Assembly: GCA_943331005.2 (NCBI GenBank)
Contig: CALQJX020000002.1
Coordinates: 124,001 to 188,000, forward strand
Direction: 5' to 3'
Origin: Bordetella parapertussis
GTDB lineage: Bacteria > Bacteroidota > Bacteroidia > Chitinophagales > Chitinophagaceae
Length of the DNA: 64,000 bases
This document shows, one piece after another, positions 24,421 to 33,490 of this stretch. How positions within the stretch are numbered: the stretch's first letter is position 1; each line of letters starts with the position of its first letter. The notes beneath the pieces are model-generated. The model ran no database searches and was not told where the DNA came from. It was given only the letters and a program-made list of their open reading frames with translations. A program made the translations under genes and the position numbers.

Positions 24421-24900
24421 TTATGGCATAGTTAGCCTGAAGGTACCCTTGGAGGCCACAATAGTATCTGCAATGAAGTTGAAAGTACCGGAAAGGACAT
24501 TGTCAGTATCGGACTGTATATTGAATGTACCCGAAGTAGCAAAATACCTATGGTTATCGGAATAGTAAGTGATGGTGGTAAACGGCGGATTGACCGAATA
24601 GTTCTTCAACCCGTTGTATCCGTTGATATTGATAACAAGTGTAGTGGTCTTATTGGTCACATTTGTAGCAGTAACCATGTAATTGTACGTACTGGTATCG
24701 TTTGCAGAATTTTTTACTTTGTACGTGAATAGGGAATCGGTTTGCCAGACAAGACCGTTCACATACATTTTCACATTTACCAAAGAATCTACACTATTAT
24801 CCTGCTGCGCACTTTTTACATTAGAAGGCCCCTTGGTCTTCTTGCACGAAGAGAAACCTGCTGCCAACAGTATTAGGGATAAGTAAAACAGCTTGCTCAT
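24421..24900 (-). CDS. small lipoprotein, unknown family
   Basis: A 159-residue protein with a lipoprotein signal (LSLILLAAGFSSC, lipidated Cys19) followed by a charged stretch KKTKGPSN. The mature part is predicted beta-rich and ends with VLSGTFNFIADTIVASKGTF. That ending resembles the end of the next protein upstream (VTGYFSFNTDDGIAVTNGNY), so the two neighbours may be distant paralogues. Proteins of this shape are common, mostly unnamed, outer-membrane lipoproteins of Chitinophagales. It is probably in one transcription unit with the lipoprotein gene 61 bp upstream. Confidence 0.7.
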   Translation of the reverse strand: MSKLFYLSLILLAAGFSSCKKTKGPSNVKSAQQDNSVDSLVNVKMYVNGLVWQTDSLFTYKVKNSANDTSTYNYMVTATNVTNKTTTLVININGYNGLKNYSVNPPFTTITYYSDNHRYFATSGTFNIQSDTDNVLSGTFNFIADTIVASKGTFRLTMP

Positions 24901-24961
24901 AATAGGAGGAATGATCTTGAGTAATAACGCCGAAGCTGTTATTTTCGTATAACCAACTTAG

Positions 24962-25426
24962 TTATGGCTGACCAACAGTGTAATTACCGTTTGTTACGGC
25001 AATACCATCATCGGTGTTGAATGAGAAATAACCGGTAACAGTAGTAGTGGTAACCTCTGTGATAGAAACCACACCACCGGTAGCCTTACCTGTAACACCG
25101 CCATGATAGTAAACAGCCCCTGCCTGACCCTGTACGATAGAGAACACGCCGGTCTTTTGCTTGAAGTTGGCAACAGAGACAACGATTTTATCGTAAGGTG
25201 CTATCCTATCTGAAGAATTGCCAGTGATAACCAACGTAGTAGAGGTATCTACCACCTGAGTATCGATAGTAGCAGGAGTAACGCTGGAAGCAACAAATTT
25301 AAATGTTCCTACATTGGCAGTCATAGAAGGGTTAGCGGTAGTGATATACGGCCTGTTTTTGATACAACCTGTAAATACCACGCCAACTGCTGCGATAAGA
25401 AACATTGAAATGAGGACTTTCTTCAT
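24962..25426 (-). CDS. small lipoprotein, unknown family
   Basis: A 154-residue protein with a lipoprotein signal (ISMFLIAAVGVVFTGC, lipidated Cys21). The rest is rich in Thr and Val and predicted to be beta-strands; it ends with a TVTGYFSFNTDDGIAVTNG segment shared in outline with the neighbouring lipoprotein. An imperfect promoter (GTTG-N21-TATCTTAG at 25442-25474) lies just upstream. The function is unknown. Confidence 0.7.
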   Translation of the reverse strand: MKKVLISMFLIAAVGVVFTGCIKNRPYITTANPSMTANVGTFKFVASSVTPATIDTQVVDTSTTLVITGNSSDRIAPYDKIVVSVANFKQKTGVFSIVQGQAGAVYYHGGVTGKATGGVVSITEVTTTTVTGYFSFNTDDGIAVTNGNYTVGQP

Positions 25427-25562
25427 ACTAGGATATTTGCGCTAAGATAACTTAAAATATTTTTAAAAATCAACACCCTTGTTGCGGACCTAAAAAATAC
25501 TGAACAGGCAGCCATACCCTATTCGTAACAATAAGTTTACAGTGCTCTAAGGATTATTTAAT

Positions 25563-25600
25563 CAAACGTTTGTTTAAAATCAAACAATTGTTTAATTTTA
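25563..25600 (+). promoter_or_regulatory. promoter of the efflux operon overlapped by two palindromes
   Basis: TTTG (25569-25572), a 20-bp spacer and TAATTTTA (25593-25600) form a near-consensus Bacteroidota promoter 20 bases before the TetR ATG. The palindrome CAAACGTTTG (25563-25572) covers the -33 element, and a second palindrome AAACAATTGTTT (25582-25593) fills the spacer. A TetR dimer bound here would block polymerase, so autorepression of the operon is likely. Confidence 0.6.
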
Positions 25601-25619
25601 CAGTCGGAATTTTGAGTAA

Positions 25620-26255
25620 ATGGAATACAACGAAAAACAACTGTCCATTATTAATACAGCAGAGAAACTATTCTCTGTTACCGGTTTCGACGGCACATCG
25701 GTGCGCGACATAGCGCATGCAGCCGCAGTGAATGTGGCAATGATATCCTACTATTTCGGATCTAAAGAAAAACTAATGGAAGCGGTCTTTGAGCAAAAGA
25801 CCTATAAAATGCGTTTGAAAGTAGAGAACCTGATACAGGACGATAAAATGTCCAATTATCAGAAGGTGAGTGTACTTATTGACGATTATGTAGATAAGTT
25901 CCTGAGTCAGCCCCAGTTTCATAAACTGATGCTGAGAGAACAACTGGACGATAAACCGGGAGGCGTATCGGGCATGATACTGGAATTGAAGAAGAAAAAC
26001 TTTGCCACCATAAAGAAACTGATACAGGAAGGACAAAAGGCAGGCGAATTCAGGAAACATGTAGACGTAGCCCTGATGATGGCAACAATGGTAGGAACCG
26101 TGAGTCAGATGATCATATCGGACAGGTTCTACAAGGAAACAAGTAATATGGAAAAAATGAGCGGCGACGAATACAATATGTATATGAAGAAGAAGCTATC
26201 CACACATCTTAAAAATCTTTTTAAATCAATACTTACAAATGAAGCAAAACACTAA
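25620..26255 (+). CDS. TetR/AcrR-family transcriptional regulator
   Basis: A 211-residue repressor. Residues about 8-55 form the TetR DNA-binding domain (NTAEKLFSVTGFDGTSVRDIAHAA, then the recognition helix NVAMISYYFGSKEKLMEAV). The C-terminal helical domain, which would bind an inducer, has no recognised family. It is the first gene of a four-gene plus-strand operon for a tripartite drug exporter and overlaps the TolC-like gene by 17 bp. Two palindromes overlap its own promoter, so it very likely represses the operon until a toxic compound binds. Confidence 0.92.
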   Translation: MEYNEKQLSIINTAEKLFSVTGFDGTSVRDIAHAAAVNVAMISYYFGSKEKLMEAVFEQKTYKMRLKVENLIQDDKMSNYQKVSVLIDDYVDKFLSQPQFHKLMLREQLDDKPGGVSGMILELKKKNFATIKKLIQEGQKAGEFRKHVDVALMMATMVGTVSQMIISDRFYKETSNMEKMSGDEYNMYMKKKLSTHLKNLFKSILTNEAKH

Positions 26256-27573
26256 GACCAATTCGCTAAGCGTATTTTCGGCCGCAGTGCTCTTTTTCTG
26301 CACTGCCGGCAATGCTATAGCCCAACCGACTATGCGTCTTTCGCTGAATGAAGCTATCAGTCTCAGTTTGCAGAACAGCGGCAAGTTGAAAATAGCCGGC
26401 GCACGTGTGGAAGAAGCAATTGCTGCCAGTCAGGAGGCAAAGAACAACAGGTTGCCCGATCTGAAAGCAACGGCATCTTATCTGCAACTAAATTCTCCAT
26501 CGGTAGATCTGAGGGTGAAACTGAACAGCGGAAGCGGATCGGAAGGAAGTATGAAGGTAGACCATTTAATGTATGGTATGCTGAATGCATCTATGCCCCT
26601 GTTCTCCGGATTCAGGATAAAATATGGTATTGAGTCTGCAAAGTATCTGGAGCAGGCTGCCAAACTGGATGCCGAGAAAGACAAGGAAGAAGTGATACAG
26701 AATACTATAGGCGCCTATAGCAACCTATATAAGGCCAAAAAATCGGTGGAACTGGTAAAAGAGAATCTGGCACGTGAAGAACAGCGCGTGAAAGACTTTA
26801 CTAACCTGGAGCGCAACGGACTGATGGCCCGCAACGACCTGTTAAAAGCACAGCTGCAGCAAAGCAATATAGAGCTGACTTTGCTGGAAGCAGAAAATAA
26901 TCTGAAGATCACCAACATAAATATGGCATTGCTGCTGGGCCTGCCGGAGAGTACAGACCTCCTGCCCGACTCTGCCGGTATGGAACCATCTGCAGATGCA
27001 GGCACTATAACCAAGTGGGAAGAAACTGCACTGTCTCAGCGCAAAGACAGAGCCGCACTTGCTGCCAAAGTAAACGCTACGGCAACTTCTATAAAAGCCA
27101 TAAAGGGTGAATACTACCCAGGTGTGGCACTGACAGGTGGCTACGTAGGTGTGAACATACCCAACCTGCTTACTGTGACAAACGCACTGAATGTGGGTAT
27201 GGGAATGCAATACAATCTGGGTTCCATATGGAAAACAGGTGCCAAACTGGATGCGGCCAAGGCCCGCCTGCACCAGATACAGGCTACAGAAGGTATACTA
27301 ACCGACCAGGTGCGCCTGGAGGTAAACAATGCCTACCAGCAGTACCTGCTGAGCCTTAAAAAGATCGCAGTTTATCAGAAATCGGTAGAACAGAGTAACG
27401 AGAATTACCGTATTACCAGAAACAAATATGACAACAACCTGGTGACCACTACCGAACTGCTTGATGCAGATGTGGCACAGCTACAGGCAAAACTGAACTA
27501 TGCTTTCTCTAAAGCAGATGCTGTAGTAGCCTACAAAAAACTGCAGCAGGTAGCCGGAGTATTGCAGCAGTAA
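26239..27573 (+). CDS. TolC-family outer-membrane efflux protein
   Basis: A 444-residue outer-membrane channel subunit. After a signal peptide ending near NAIAQ it has two copies of the outer membrane efflux protein unit (about 32-215 and 235-440). Typical marks are MRLSLNEAISLSLQNS at the first repeat, long coiled-coil helices, and NYRITRNKYDNNLVTTTELLDADVAQLQAKL near the end. It overlaps the regulator gene and is followed by an EmrA-like adaptor and an EmrB-like pump, so it forms the outer-membrane part of a tripartite exporter. Confidence 0.92.
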   Translation: MKQNTKTNSLSVFSAAVLFFCTAGNAIAQPTMRLSLNEAISLSLQNSGKLKIAGARVEEAIAASQEAKNNRLPDLKATASYLQLNSPSVDLRVKLNSGSGSEGSMKVDHLMYGMLNASMPLFSGFRIKYGIESAKYLEQAAKLDAEKDKEEVIQNTIGAYSNLYKAKKSVELVKENLAREEQRVKDFTNLERNGLMARNDLLKAQLQQSNIELTLLEAENNLKITNINMALLLGLPESTDLLPDSAGMEPSADAGTITKWEETALSQRKDRAALAAKVNATATSIKAIKGEYYPGVALTGGYVGVNIPNLLTVTNALNVGMGMQYNLGSIWKTGAKLDAAKARLHQIQATEGILTDQVRLEVNNAYQQYLLSLKKIAVYQKSVEQSNENYRITRNKYDNNLVTTTELLDADVAQLQAKLNYAFSKADAVVAYKKLQQVAGVLQQ

Positions 27574-27640
27574 CCAAAGAAATGCTCAAAAATATATTTA
27601 CAGAAACAAAACATTCACATAACGCTCAATAATAAAGATC

Positions 27641-28741
27641 ATGAGTAACAATCAGAATACAGAAAAAGAAGCACCAAAAAAGACAAACAAACGTTTCCTT
27701 GCAGTATTGATAATGCTGGTAGTATGCGGTGGCGGATTTGGTGTAACCAAATACATACATGCCCAGCACCACGAGGAAACAGATGATGCACAGGTAGATG
27801 CAAGCATAAGCCCGGTGATACCACGCATTGCGGGATATGTGACCGATATACGCGTAAAAGACAATCAGCTGGTAAAGAAAGGTGACACATTATTGATATT
27901 GGACAACCGCAGCGGGCTAATACAGGTAGCACAGGCTGAAGCAGCACTGCAGGCAGCACAGAACAACCTGAATGTAGCTCATGCAAGTACTTCTGCATCA
28001 AGAGCTACAGTATATACTTATGAAGCAAACATAGCTACTGCCAACGCGCAGATAGAAACAGCCAAGGTGACCCTGAAGAGGGCCACTCAGGACTATGACC
28101 GCTATGCCAACCTGATAAAGGATCATTCTATAACACAGCAACAGTTTGAACAGGCTGAAGCAGCAAAAATGACTGCTGAACGCCAGCTGCAGGTTCTTAC
28201 AGACCAGAAAAATGCTGCCATAAGGCAGGCAAGTGCTGCTACATCTCAGAGCAGTGCTACTGCGCAGCAGGTAAATGTGGTAAGCTCTAATATAGAGCAG
28301 CGCAAAGCTGATCTTGAGAATGCTAAACTGCTGCTTTCTTATACAGTTATTACAGCTCCGCAAGATGGTCGTGTATCTAAAGTAAATGCACAATTGGGTC
28401 AGTTACTGCAGCCGGGCCAGTCACTCTTCAGTGTGGTGATGGACACTAAACCATGGGTAATAGCTAATTTCAAAGAAACACAGATCACCAAAATGCATAC
28501 GGGACAGGAGGTAACGATACACATTGATGCCTTCCCGGGTCATGAGTTCAGTGCAAAGGTGGCTTCCTTCTCTCCGGCTACAGGATCGAAGTTCGCGCTG
28601 CTGCCTCCGGATAACGCATCGGGCAATTTTGTGAAAGTGGTGCAGCGTATGCCGGTGAAAATAGAATTCAATGAGAATGACCAGTTTGTAAAAGAACTGC
28701 GCCCGGGCATGAATGCCTATGTAGACGTACATATCAACTAA
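27641..28741 (+). CDS. emrA: HlyD/EmrA-family membrane fusion protein
   Basis: A 366-residue periplasmic adaptor anchored by one N-terminal helix (FLAVLIMLVVCGGGFGVTKYI). The biotinyl-lipoyl-like halves flank a long coiled-coil hairpin (about 85-225, rich in Ala, Gln and Lys). The motif ETDDAQVDASISPVIPRIAGYV and the later YTVITAPQDGRVSKV are typical of EmrA. It bridges the inner-membrane pump encoded 10 bp downstream and the TolC-like channel encoded upstream. Confidence 0.92.
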   Translation: MSNNQNTEKEAPKKTNKRFLAVLIMLVVCGGGFGVTKYIHAQHHEETDDAQVDASISPVIPRIAGYVTDIRVKDNQLVKKGDTLLILDNRSGLIQVAQAEAALQAAQNNLNVAHASTSASRATVYTYEANIATANAQIETAKVTLKRATQDYDRYANLIKDHSITQQQFEQAEAAKMTAERQLQVLTDQKNAAIRQASAATSQSSATAQQVNVVSSNIEQRKADLENAKLLLSYTVITAPQDGRVSKVNAQLGQLLQPGQSLFSVVMDTKPWVIANFKETQITKMHTGQEVTIHIDAFPGHEFSAKVASFSPATGSKFALLPPDNASGNFVKVVQRMPVKIEFNENDQFVKELRPGMNAYVDVHIN

Positions 28742-28751
28742 ACCCTGAAAC

Positions 28752-30326
28752 ATGCAAGAATCATTAGTAGAATACGGCTCACGACGGGTCATTATCACCA
28801 TCACGGCCATCTTCTGTGCCCTGTTGGAGATAGTAGATACCACCATCGTGAATGTGGCCCTAAATGACATGAAGGGCAACATGGGTGCCACCCTCAATGA
28901 AATAGGCTGGGTGATAACTGCCTATGCCATAGGCAATGTAATAGTAGTACCCATGACCAGCTGGCTGGCTGCACAGTTTGGCAGGCGCAACTATTTTGCT
29001 GCTTCGATCATCATCTTCACCATTTCTTCTTTTCTGTGTGGTAATGCGCATGGTATATGGGAACTGGTTCTATATCGCTTTATACAGGGATTGGGTGGCG
29101 GTGCGCTGCTGGTAACCTCGCAAACGATCATTACAGAAAGCTATCCTCCGGAGAAACGCAGTATGGCACAGGCTATATATGGGCTGGGTGTGATCATAGG
29201 CCCTACGCTGGGACCGCCATTGGGTGGGTATATAGTAGAACATTATTCATGGCCCTACATTTTCTATATCAACATACCCATCGGTATCATAGCGGCACTG
29301 CTCACGCTGCAGTTTGTACGCAGCCCCAAGTATGCCGAGAAAAAGTCTATGAGGGAAGTAGATTGGGCAGGTATAGCCTTGCTGGCCATTTCTGTAGGTT
29401 CGCTGCAGTATGTACTGGAGCGTGGTCAGGAAGATGACTGGTTCAGTAGCAGTACCATAACCACACTTGTTGTAACAGCGGTACTTGGTTTCTTCTTCTT
29501 TATATGGAGAGAGCTTACTGCCAAGAATCCGATCGTAGAACTGAGGGTATTGGGCAATGGCAACCTGAGAGTGGGCACCATACTATCCTTCATACTGGGC
29601 TTCGGTTTGTATGGTTCTACATTTATCATTCCGCTGTATACACAAAGCAGCCTTGGGTGGACCGCACAACAATCGGGCGCACTTATGGTACCTGCAGCAC
29701 TTACTACTGCTTTCATGATGCCGCTTATTGGTAAAATGTTGCAGAAAGGTGCCAAGCAGCAATACCTGGTAGCCTTCGGTATGCTCATCTTCTTTGCCTA
29801 TAGTTTCTGGGGCTATAAGATACTCACTCCCGACACCAGCAAGGAAGCCTTCTTCTGGATGCTGATACTACGTGGTATAGGAATGGGTATGTTGTTCATA
29901 CCTATCACTGCCCTGTCGCTGTCTACACTAAAAGGACAGCAGATCGGTCAGGGGGCTTCCTTCACAGGCATGATGCGACAACTGGGTGGTTCATTCGGCA
30001 TAGCACTCATTACTACATTTATGGCGCACCAGAATACGGTGCACCGCAGCGATATGCTGTCTCACCTGAATGTAGATGACCCTGCTGTGCAACAGCGCAT
30101 ACAGGGTATACAACGCAACTTTATAGCCAAGGGTATGGCGCCCGATGTGGCACTGAATAGCGCCTACAAGTCTATGGACTACATGGTAATGAAGCAGGCC
30201 GCTGTAATGTCTTACATGGACGTATTCCTGTACATAGGATTAGTGTTCCTCATCTGCATACCGTTTGTGCTGATGGTGAGAGCCAAGAAAAATAAAGACG
30301 TGGATATGTCTGAAGCAATGCACTAA
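28752..30326 (+). CDS. emrB: DHA2-family drug:H+ antiporter, EmrB/QacA type
   Basis: A 524-residue inner-membrane pump of the major facilitator superfamily with about 14 hydrophobic helices. Motifs are the N-terminal VDTTIVNVALNDM (motif D1 of DHA2 members), WLAAQFGRRNYFAAS (motif A), and LGPPLGGYI (antiporter motif C). EmrB relatives expel hydrophobic uncouplers, dyes and antibiotics through the EmrA-TolC assembly. The operon ends here, and the terminator stem is shared with the end of the convergent gene. Confidence 0.92.
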   Translation: MQESLVEYGSRRVIITITAIFCALLEIVDTTIVNVALNDMKGNMGATLNEIGWVITAYAIGNVIVVPMTSWLAAQFGRRNYFAASIIIFTISSFLCGNAHGIWELVLYRFIQGLGGGALLVTSQTIITESYPPEKRSMAQAIYGLGVIIGPTLGPPLGGYIVEHYSWPYIFYINIPIGIIAALLTLQFVRSPKYAEKKSMREVDWAGIALLAISVGSLQYVLERGQEDDWFSSSTITTLVVTAVLGFFFFIWRELTAKNPIVELRVLGNGNLRVGTILSFILGFGLYGSTFIIPLYTQSSLGWTAQQSGALMVPAALTTAFMMPLIGKMLQKGAKQQYLVAFGMLIFFAYSFWGYKILTPDTSKEAFFWMLILRGIGMGMLFIPITALSLSTLKGQQIGQGASFTGMMRQLGGSFGIALITTFMAHQNTVHRSDMLSHLNVDDPAVQQRIQGIQRNFIAKGMAPDVALNSAYKSMDYMVMKQAAVMSYMDVFLYIGLVFLICIPFVLMVRAKKNKDVDMSEAMH

Positions 30327-30333
30327 AAACTAC

Positions 30334-30382
30334 ACATGCACTACTTATAAGCAGCAGCAATGATCTTGTAAGTAGTGCATGT
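30334..30382 (+). terminator. terminator of the efflux operon, overlapping the convergent gene
   Basis: ACATGCACTACTTA (30334-30347) and TAAGTAGTGCATGT (30369-30382) form a perfect 14-bp stem with a 21-nt loop and are followed by TTTT. The stem and loop include the stop codon and last codons of the minus-strand gene 30341-30769. Confidence 0.75.
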
Positions 30383-30769
30383 TTTTCCTGTCAGGTTATC
30401 TACACAACCTGCACAACCTATATAGCGCACCTCTCCGGCTGCCAGGTTATCTATAAGCACCGACTTCTTACTCATTCTTCCGCTGAAGGTAACGATCACA
30501 TCAACTTTTGCCATCAAAGGTCTGTTGGCATTTTTGTTGGTTATACCCATTGCCTTCATACCATTGGCACAATCGCCGGTAGCAGCAATTATTGCCACAT
30601 CTCTGCCTGCATTACCTTTTATTGTGTCTGTACGTACAGGTGCAGGCCTTGGTGCAATAGGCGCAGGAGCAGCGGTAGCAGGGACATCTGTTTTTGGCAC
30701 ATCCTGTGCATGAGCACCGGCAGCCGCAAGCAGCAGCACAACAGAAAGAGTAGAAACAAGTTTATTCAT
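30341..30769 (-). CDS. hypothetical exported protein with Pro/Ala-rich linker
   Basis: A 142-residue protein with a signal peptide (LVSTLSVVLLLAAAGAHAQ) and a low-complexity linker rich in Pro and Ala (about 22-48). The C-terminal domain (about 50-142) has four cysteines, including GCAGCVD and KTCTTY, and may hold two disulfides. I do not recognise the family. It is convergent with emrB, and its last codons lie in the emrB terminator hairpin. A TAAATTTG -7 match at 30789-30796 lies 20 bases upstream of the ATG. Confidence 0.7.
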   Translation of the reverse strand: MNKLVSTLSVVLLLAAAGAHAQDVPKTDVPATAAPAPIAPRPAPVRTDTIKGNAGRDVAIIAATGDCANGMKAMGITNKNANRPLMAKVDVIVTFSGRMSKKSVLIDNLAAGEVRYIGCAGCVDNLTGKTCTTYKIIAAAYK

Positions 30770-30788
30770 AGTCCAGTTATTTTGTAAT

Positions 30789-30796
30789 CAAATTTA
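30789..30796 (-). promoter_or_regulatory. candidate -7 promoter element
   Basis: On the minus strand this reads TAAATTTG, a perfect match to TAnnTTTG, 19 bases before the ATG at 30769. No -33 match lies at the right distance. Confidence 0.35.
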
Positions 30797-30849
30797 ATAC
30801 TATTCGGGTTCATAATATATACCGACAATTTATAAAGGGCTTTCATCAT

Positions 30850-30882
30850 AAAAATGCCACCCTTTCCGGGGTGGCATTTTTT
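30850..30882 (-). terminator. terminator of the methionine operon
   Basis: ATGCCACCC (30854-30862) and GGGTGGCAT (30869-30877) form a perfect 9-bp stem with T-runs on both strands, so it can work in both directions. It lies 20 bases beyond the homoserine dehydrogenase stop. Confidence 0.85.
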
Positions 30883-30899
30883 GCAACGCTACCATTTAA

Positions 30900-32156
30900 T
30901 TATACTTCAGCAAAAACATCATGATAAGTGCGCTCCGGTATCTCCTCTTCACTAATACCATCGGAGAAGACCATTATAGAGATACCCGGCTGCTTCCACC
31001 AATTGCGCTCCAGTAGTCTGGAAAAACGAATGATACCGGTTATATGACAGCGCCTGTCATTACTCACCCACTCCTCTACCCTTTCGAACTTCTCGTGTGG
31101 TACATGCAACAAACTTCTGAAACTGATGCATACTTTGAGACAGAAGTCATTGCTGAGCAGAGCAGGTTCGTGATAATTCAGTTTCTTATACTCGTACCGA
31201 TAATTATACCTAAGCGCAGATAGGTCGCTGAGCACAGCAGATGCTGTAGGAAAACCACCGGCACCCTTGCCATAAAAGAATTGTCTGTCGGCCAGACTGC
31301 TCTCTATCTCCACTCCGTTATATTCTTCGCGCACTTCATAAAAACGGCTTGTAGCAGGTACCAATCTCGGCAGTACAAATGCTGCTACGCTTCCATCAGT
31401 TAGTTTGCGTGCAGTTGCCACCAGTTTCACTTTATAGCCCTTCTCAGCCGCAAAAGCAGTATCCGCAGCATGCAGATCACTGATACCCGTATGCAATAAA
31501 CGGGAAGGATGCACAACAGTTCCATAGGCATGCGTGAGTAATATGCTCAGCTTATTTACCGCATCTATTCCTTCCACATCCAGCGTGGGGTCTGTTTCTG
31601 CAAAACCTGCAGCCTGCGCCTCTGCAAGCGCATCTTGAAAAATTGCTTTGGCTTCCGTCATGCGGGTAAGAATATAGTTGGTAGAGCCATTTACTATGCC
31701 GCTGATACTGTGCAACAGATCGTTATCGTAATACTCCTCCAGATTGCGGATGACCGGTATACTGGCACAACAGGCCGCCTCATACAGAAATGAAGTATTG
31801 TATTGCTGCTGCAAGTCTATCAGCTCCTGCAAATGTTCGGCTATCATTTTCTTGCCTGCGCTCACCACTGCCTTGCCGCTGCGCAGTGCCGTAGTAACAA
31901 TATGATAGGCAGCATCAGGATCGTTGATGAGTTCTACGATCACATTGATCTCTTCATCCTGTAGCAGTTCAGCTGCATTGGTGGTAAACAATGCCGCATC
32001 GGCATTCCTGCTTTTATCGGCATGCCTGATGCATACCTTTTTGATCTGTGCATTGAGCGTGGGTGTATGCGTCAGCACTTCGTAAAGGCTCTCGCCTACT
32101 ACCCCGAATCCGAAAAGTCCTATGATAAGTTTGGTTTGTTTGTTTCGTATAGACAT
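30900..32156 (-). CDS. hom: homoserine dehydrogenase
   Basis: A 418-residue enzyme that reduces aspartate semialdehyde to homoserine with NAD(P)H, the branch point towards methionine and threonine. It has the Rossmann motif GLFGFGVVGESLYE near the N-terminus (about 13-26), NGSTNYILTRM in the catalytic domain, the signature region ETDPTLDVEGIDAVNKLSIL, and the active-site Lys in GKGAGGFPTASAVLSDL. No kinase domain is fused; a monofunctional aspartate kinase is encoded at 57266-58531. The C-terminal about 90 residues are not a clear ACT domain. It is the second gene of a SAM-riboswitch operon, 52 bp after a cystathionine gamma-synthase-like gene. Confidence 0.93.
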   Translation of the reverse strand: MSIRNKQTKLIIGLFGFGVVGESLYEVLTHTPTLNAQIKKVCIRHADKSRNADAALFTTNAAELLQDEEINVIVELINDPDAAYHIVTTALRSGKAVVSAGKKMIAEHLQELIDLQQQYNTSFLYEAACCASIPVIRNLEEYYDNDLLHSISGIVNGSTNYILTRMTEAKAIFQDALAEAQAAGFAETDPTLDVEGIDAVNKLSILLTHAYGTVVHPSRLLHTGISDLHAADTAFAAEKGYKVKLVATARKLTDGSVAAFVLPRLVPATSRFYEVREEYNGVEIESSLADRQFFYGKGAGGFPTASAVLSDLSALRYNYRYEYKKLNYHEPALLSNDFCLKVCISFRSLLHVPHEKFERVEEWVSNDRRCHITGIIRFSRLLERNWWKQPGISIMVFSDGISEEEIPERTYHDVFAEV

Positions 32157-32208
32157 GAGTTGGTGATTTAGAAAATAAAGGAATGATAAACAGTAATGAA
32201 TAAAAACG

Positions 32209-33387
32209 TTATGCGGTTAATGAAGCTACCTCGACAGCTACGGTTACTTTATTGAGCGCCTGATCAATATCTCTGATGAGATCTGCAACGTCTTCCAGCC
32301 CCACACTGAGGCGAACCAAACTATCTGCAACACCAGCAGCCTTGCGCTTTTCTTCGGGTATGCTTTTGTGGGTCATAGAGACCGGGTGGCACAACAGACT
32401 TTTTACTCCTCCCAGACTCTCTGCCAGTTTGAACAGCTCTGTACCCGTAACCACTGTTGTTGCTGCTGCTACGGTATCTTCCTTCAGTGTAAAGGAAACA
32501 ACACCACCAAAACCACCCTGCTGCTGCCTTGCCGCAACATCATGATTCACATGTGTACTCAGCCCAGGATAATAGACCTTATCTACGGCAGGATGCCCTT
32601 CCAGGAAACGAGCTACTGCCAATGCACCCGCCGAGTGTTCTTTCACCCGCAGGTATAGGGTTTCCAATCCACGTATCACCAGCCAGCTATCTTGCGGACC
32701 AAGGATGGCACCACTGGCATTCTGTATGAATTTTATCTTATCGCCCAGTTGTTTGTCTGCGGTTACTACCAATCCGGCAATCAGGTCGCTATGACCGCCC
32801 AGATACTTTGTGGCACTATGCACCACAATATCTGCTCCCAGCAATATTGGCTGCTGCAATGCGGGAGACGCGAATGTATTATCTACACACAATAGCGCTC
32901 CGTGCCGATGAGCGATCTCCGCAATGGCTTTAATGTCGCTTATCTTCAGCGTAGGATTGGTGGGCGTTTCCAACCATACCAGTTTAGTTTTTTCGGTTAT
33001 TGCATCCAGCACATTGGCAACATCTGTAGTATCCGTATAGTTTACCCTGATGCCGAATTTGGCATAGATGTGCGTAAAAAGCCTGAAGGCGCCACCGTAA
33101 ATATCATCAACTGCCAGTATCTCATCACCGCTTTCCAGCAGCTTCAATACGGCATCAATGGCCGCAAGGCCGCTTGCAAAAGCAAAACCGGATGTGCCAC
33201 CTTCCAGTTTTGCGGTTATGTTCTCAAGTGCTTCTCGGGTAGGGTTATTGCTGCGTGCATAGTCAAATCCCTTGTGCACTCCCGGTGCTTCCTGAACAAA
33301 TGTAGAGGTCTGGTAAATTGGCACAGAAATAGCGCCTGTAAGTTTATCGACCAGTATGCTGTGTATCAGTTTTGTTGCGTTACTCAT
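32209..33387 (-). CDS. metB: trans-sulfuration PLP enzyme, cystathionine gamma-synthase-like
   Basis: A 392-residue fold-type I PLP enzyme of the Cys/Met metabolism family. Lys194 in SATKYLGGHSD is the Schiff-base lysine; YARSNNPTREALE (43-55) and the ETPTNPTLKI segment (140-149) are typical. By sequence alone cystathionine gamma-synthase, gamma-lyase and O-acetylhomoserine sulfhydrylase are hard to separate. The SAM riboswitch upstream and the homoserine dehydrogenase downstream favour a biosynthetic role in methionine supply. It is the first gene of the operon; the leader between the riboswitch terminator and the ATG is about 105 bases. Confidence 0.85.
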   Translation of the reverse strand: MSNATKLIHSILVDKLTGAISVPIYQTSTFVQEAPGVHKGFDYARSNNPTREALENITAKLEGGTSGFAFASGLAAIDAVLKLLESGDEILAVDDIYGGAFRLFTHIYAKFGIRVNYTDTTDVANVLDAITEKTKLVWLETPTNPTLKISDIKAIAEIAHRHGALLCVDNTFASPALQQPILLGADIVVHSATKYLGGHSDLIAGLVVTADKQLGDKIKFIQNASGAILGPQDSWLVIRGLETLYLRVKEHSAGALAVARFLEGHPAVDKVYYPGLSTHVNHDVAARQQQGGFGGVVSFTLKEDTVAAATTVVTGTELFKLAESLGGVKSLLCHPVSMTHKSIPEEKRKAAGVADSLVRLSVGLEDVADLIRDIDQALNKVTVAVEVASLTA

Positions 33388-33490
33388 CTTTCGTGTTTTT
33401 AGAAACGGTTAAGAAAAAACGTTCTGCAAACACTTATCGAGAAAGATCATCGGTAGCGCCTCTATGCTCAGTCTTCCGGACGATCGAACA

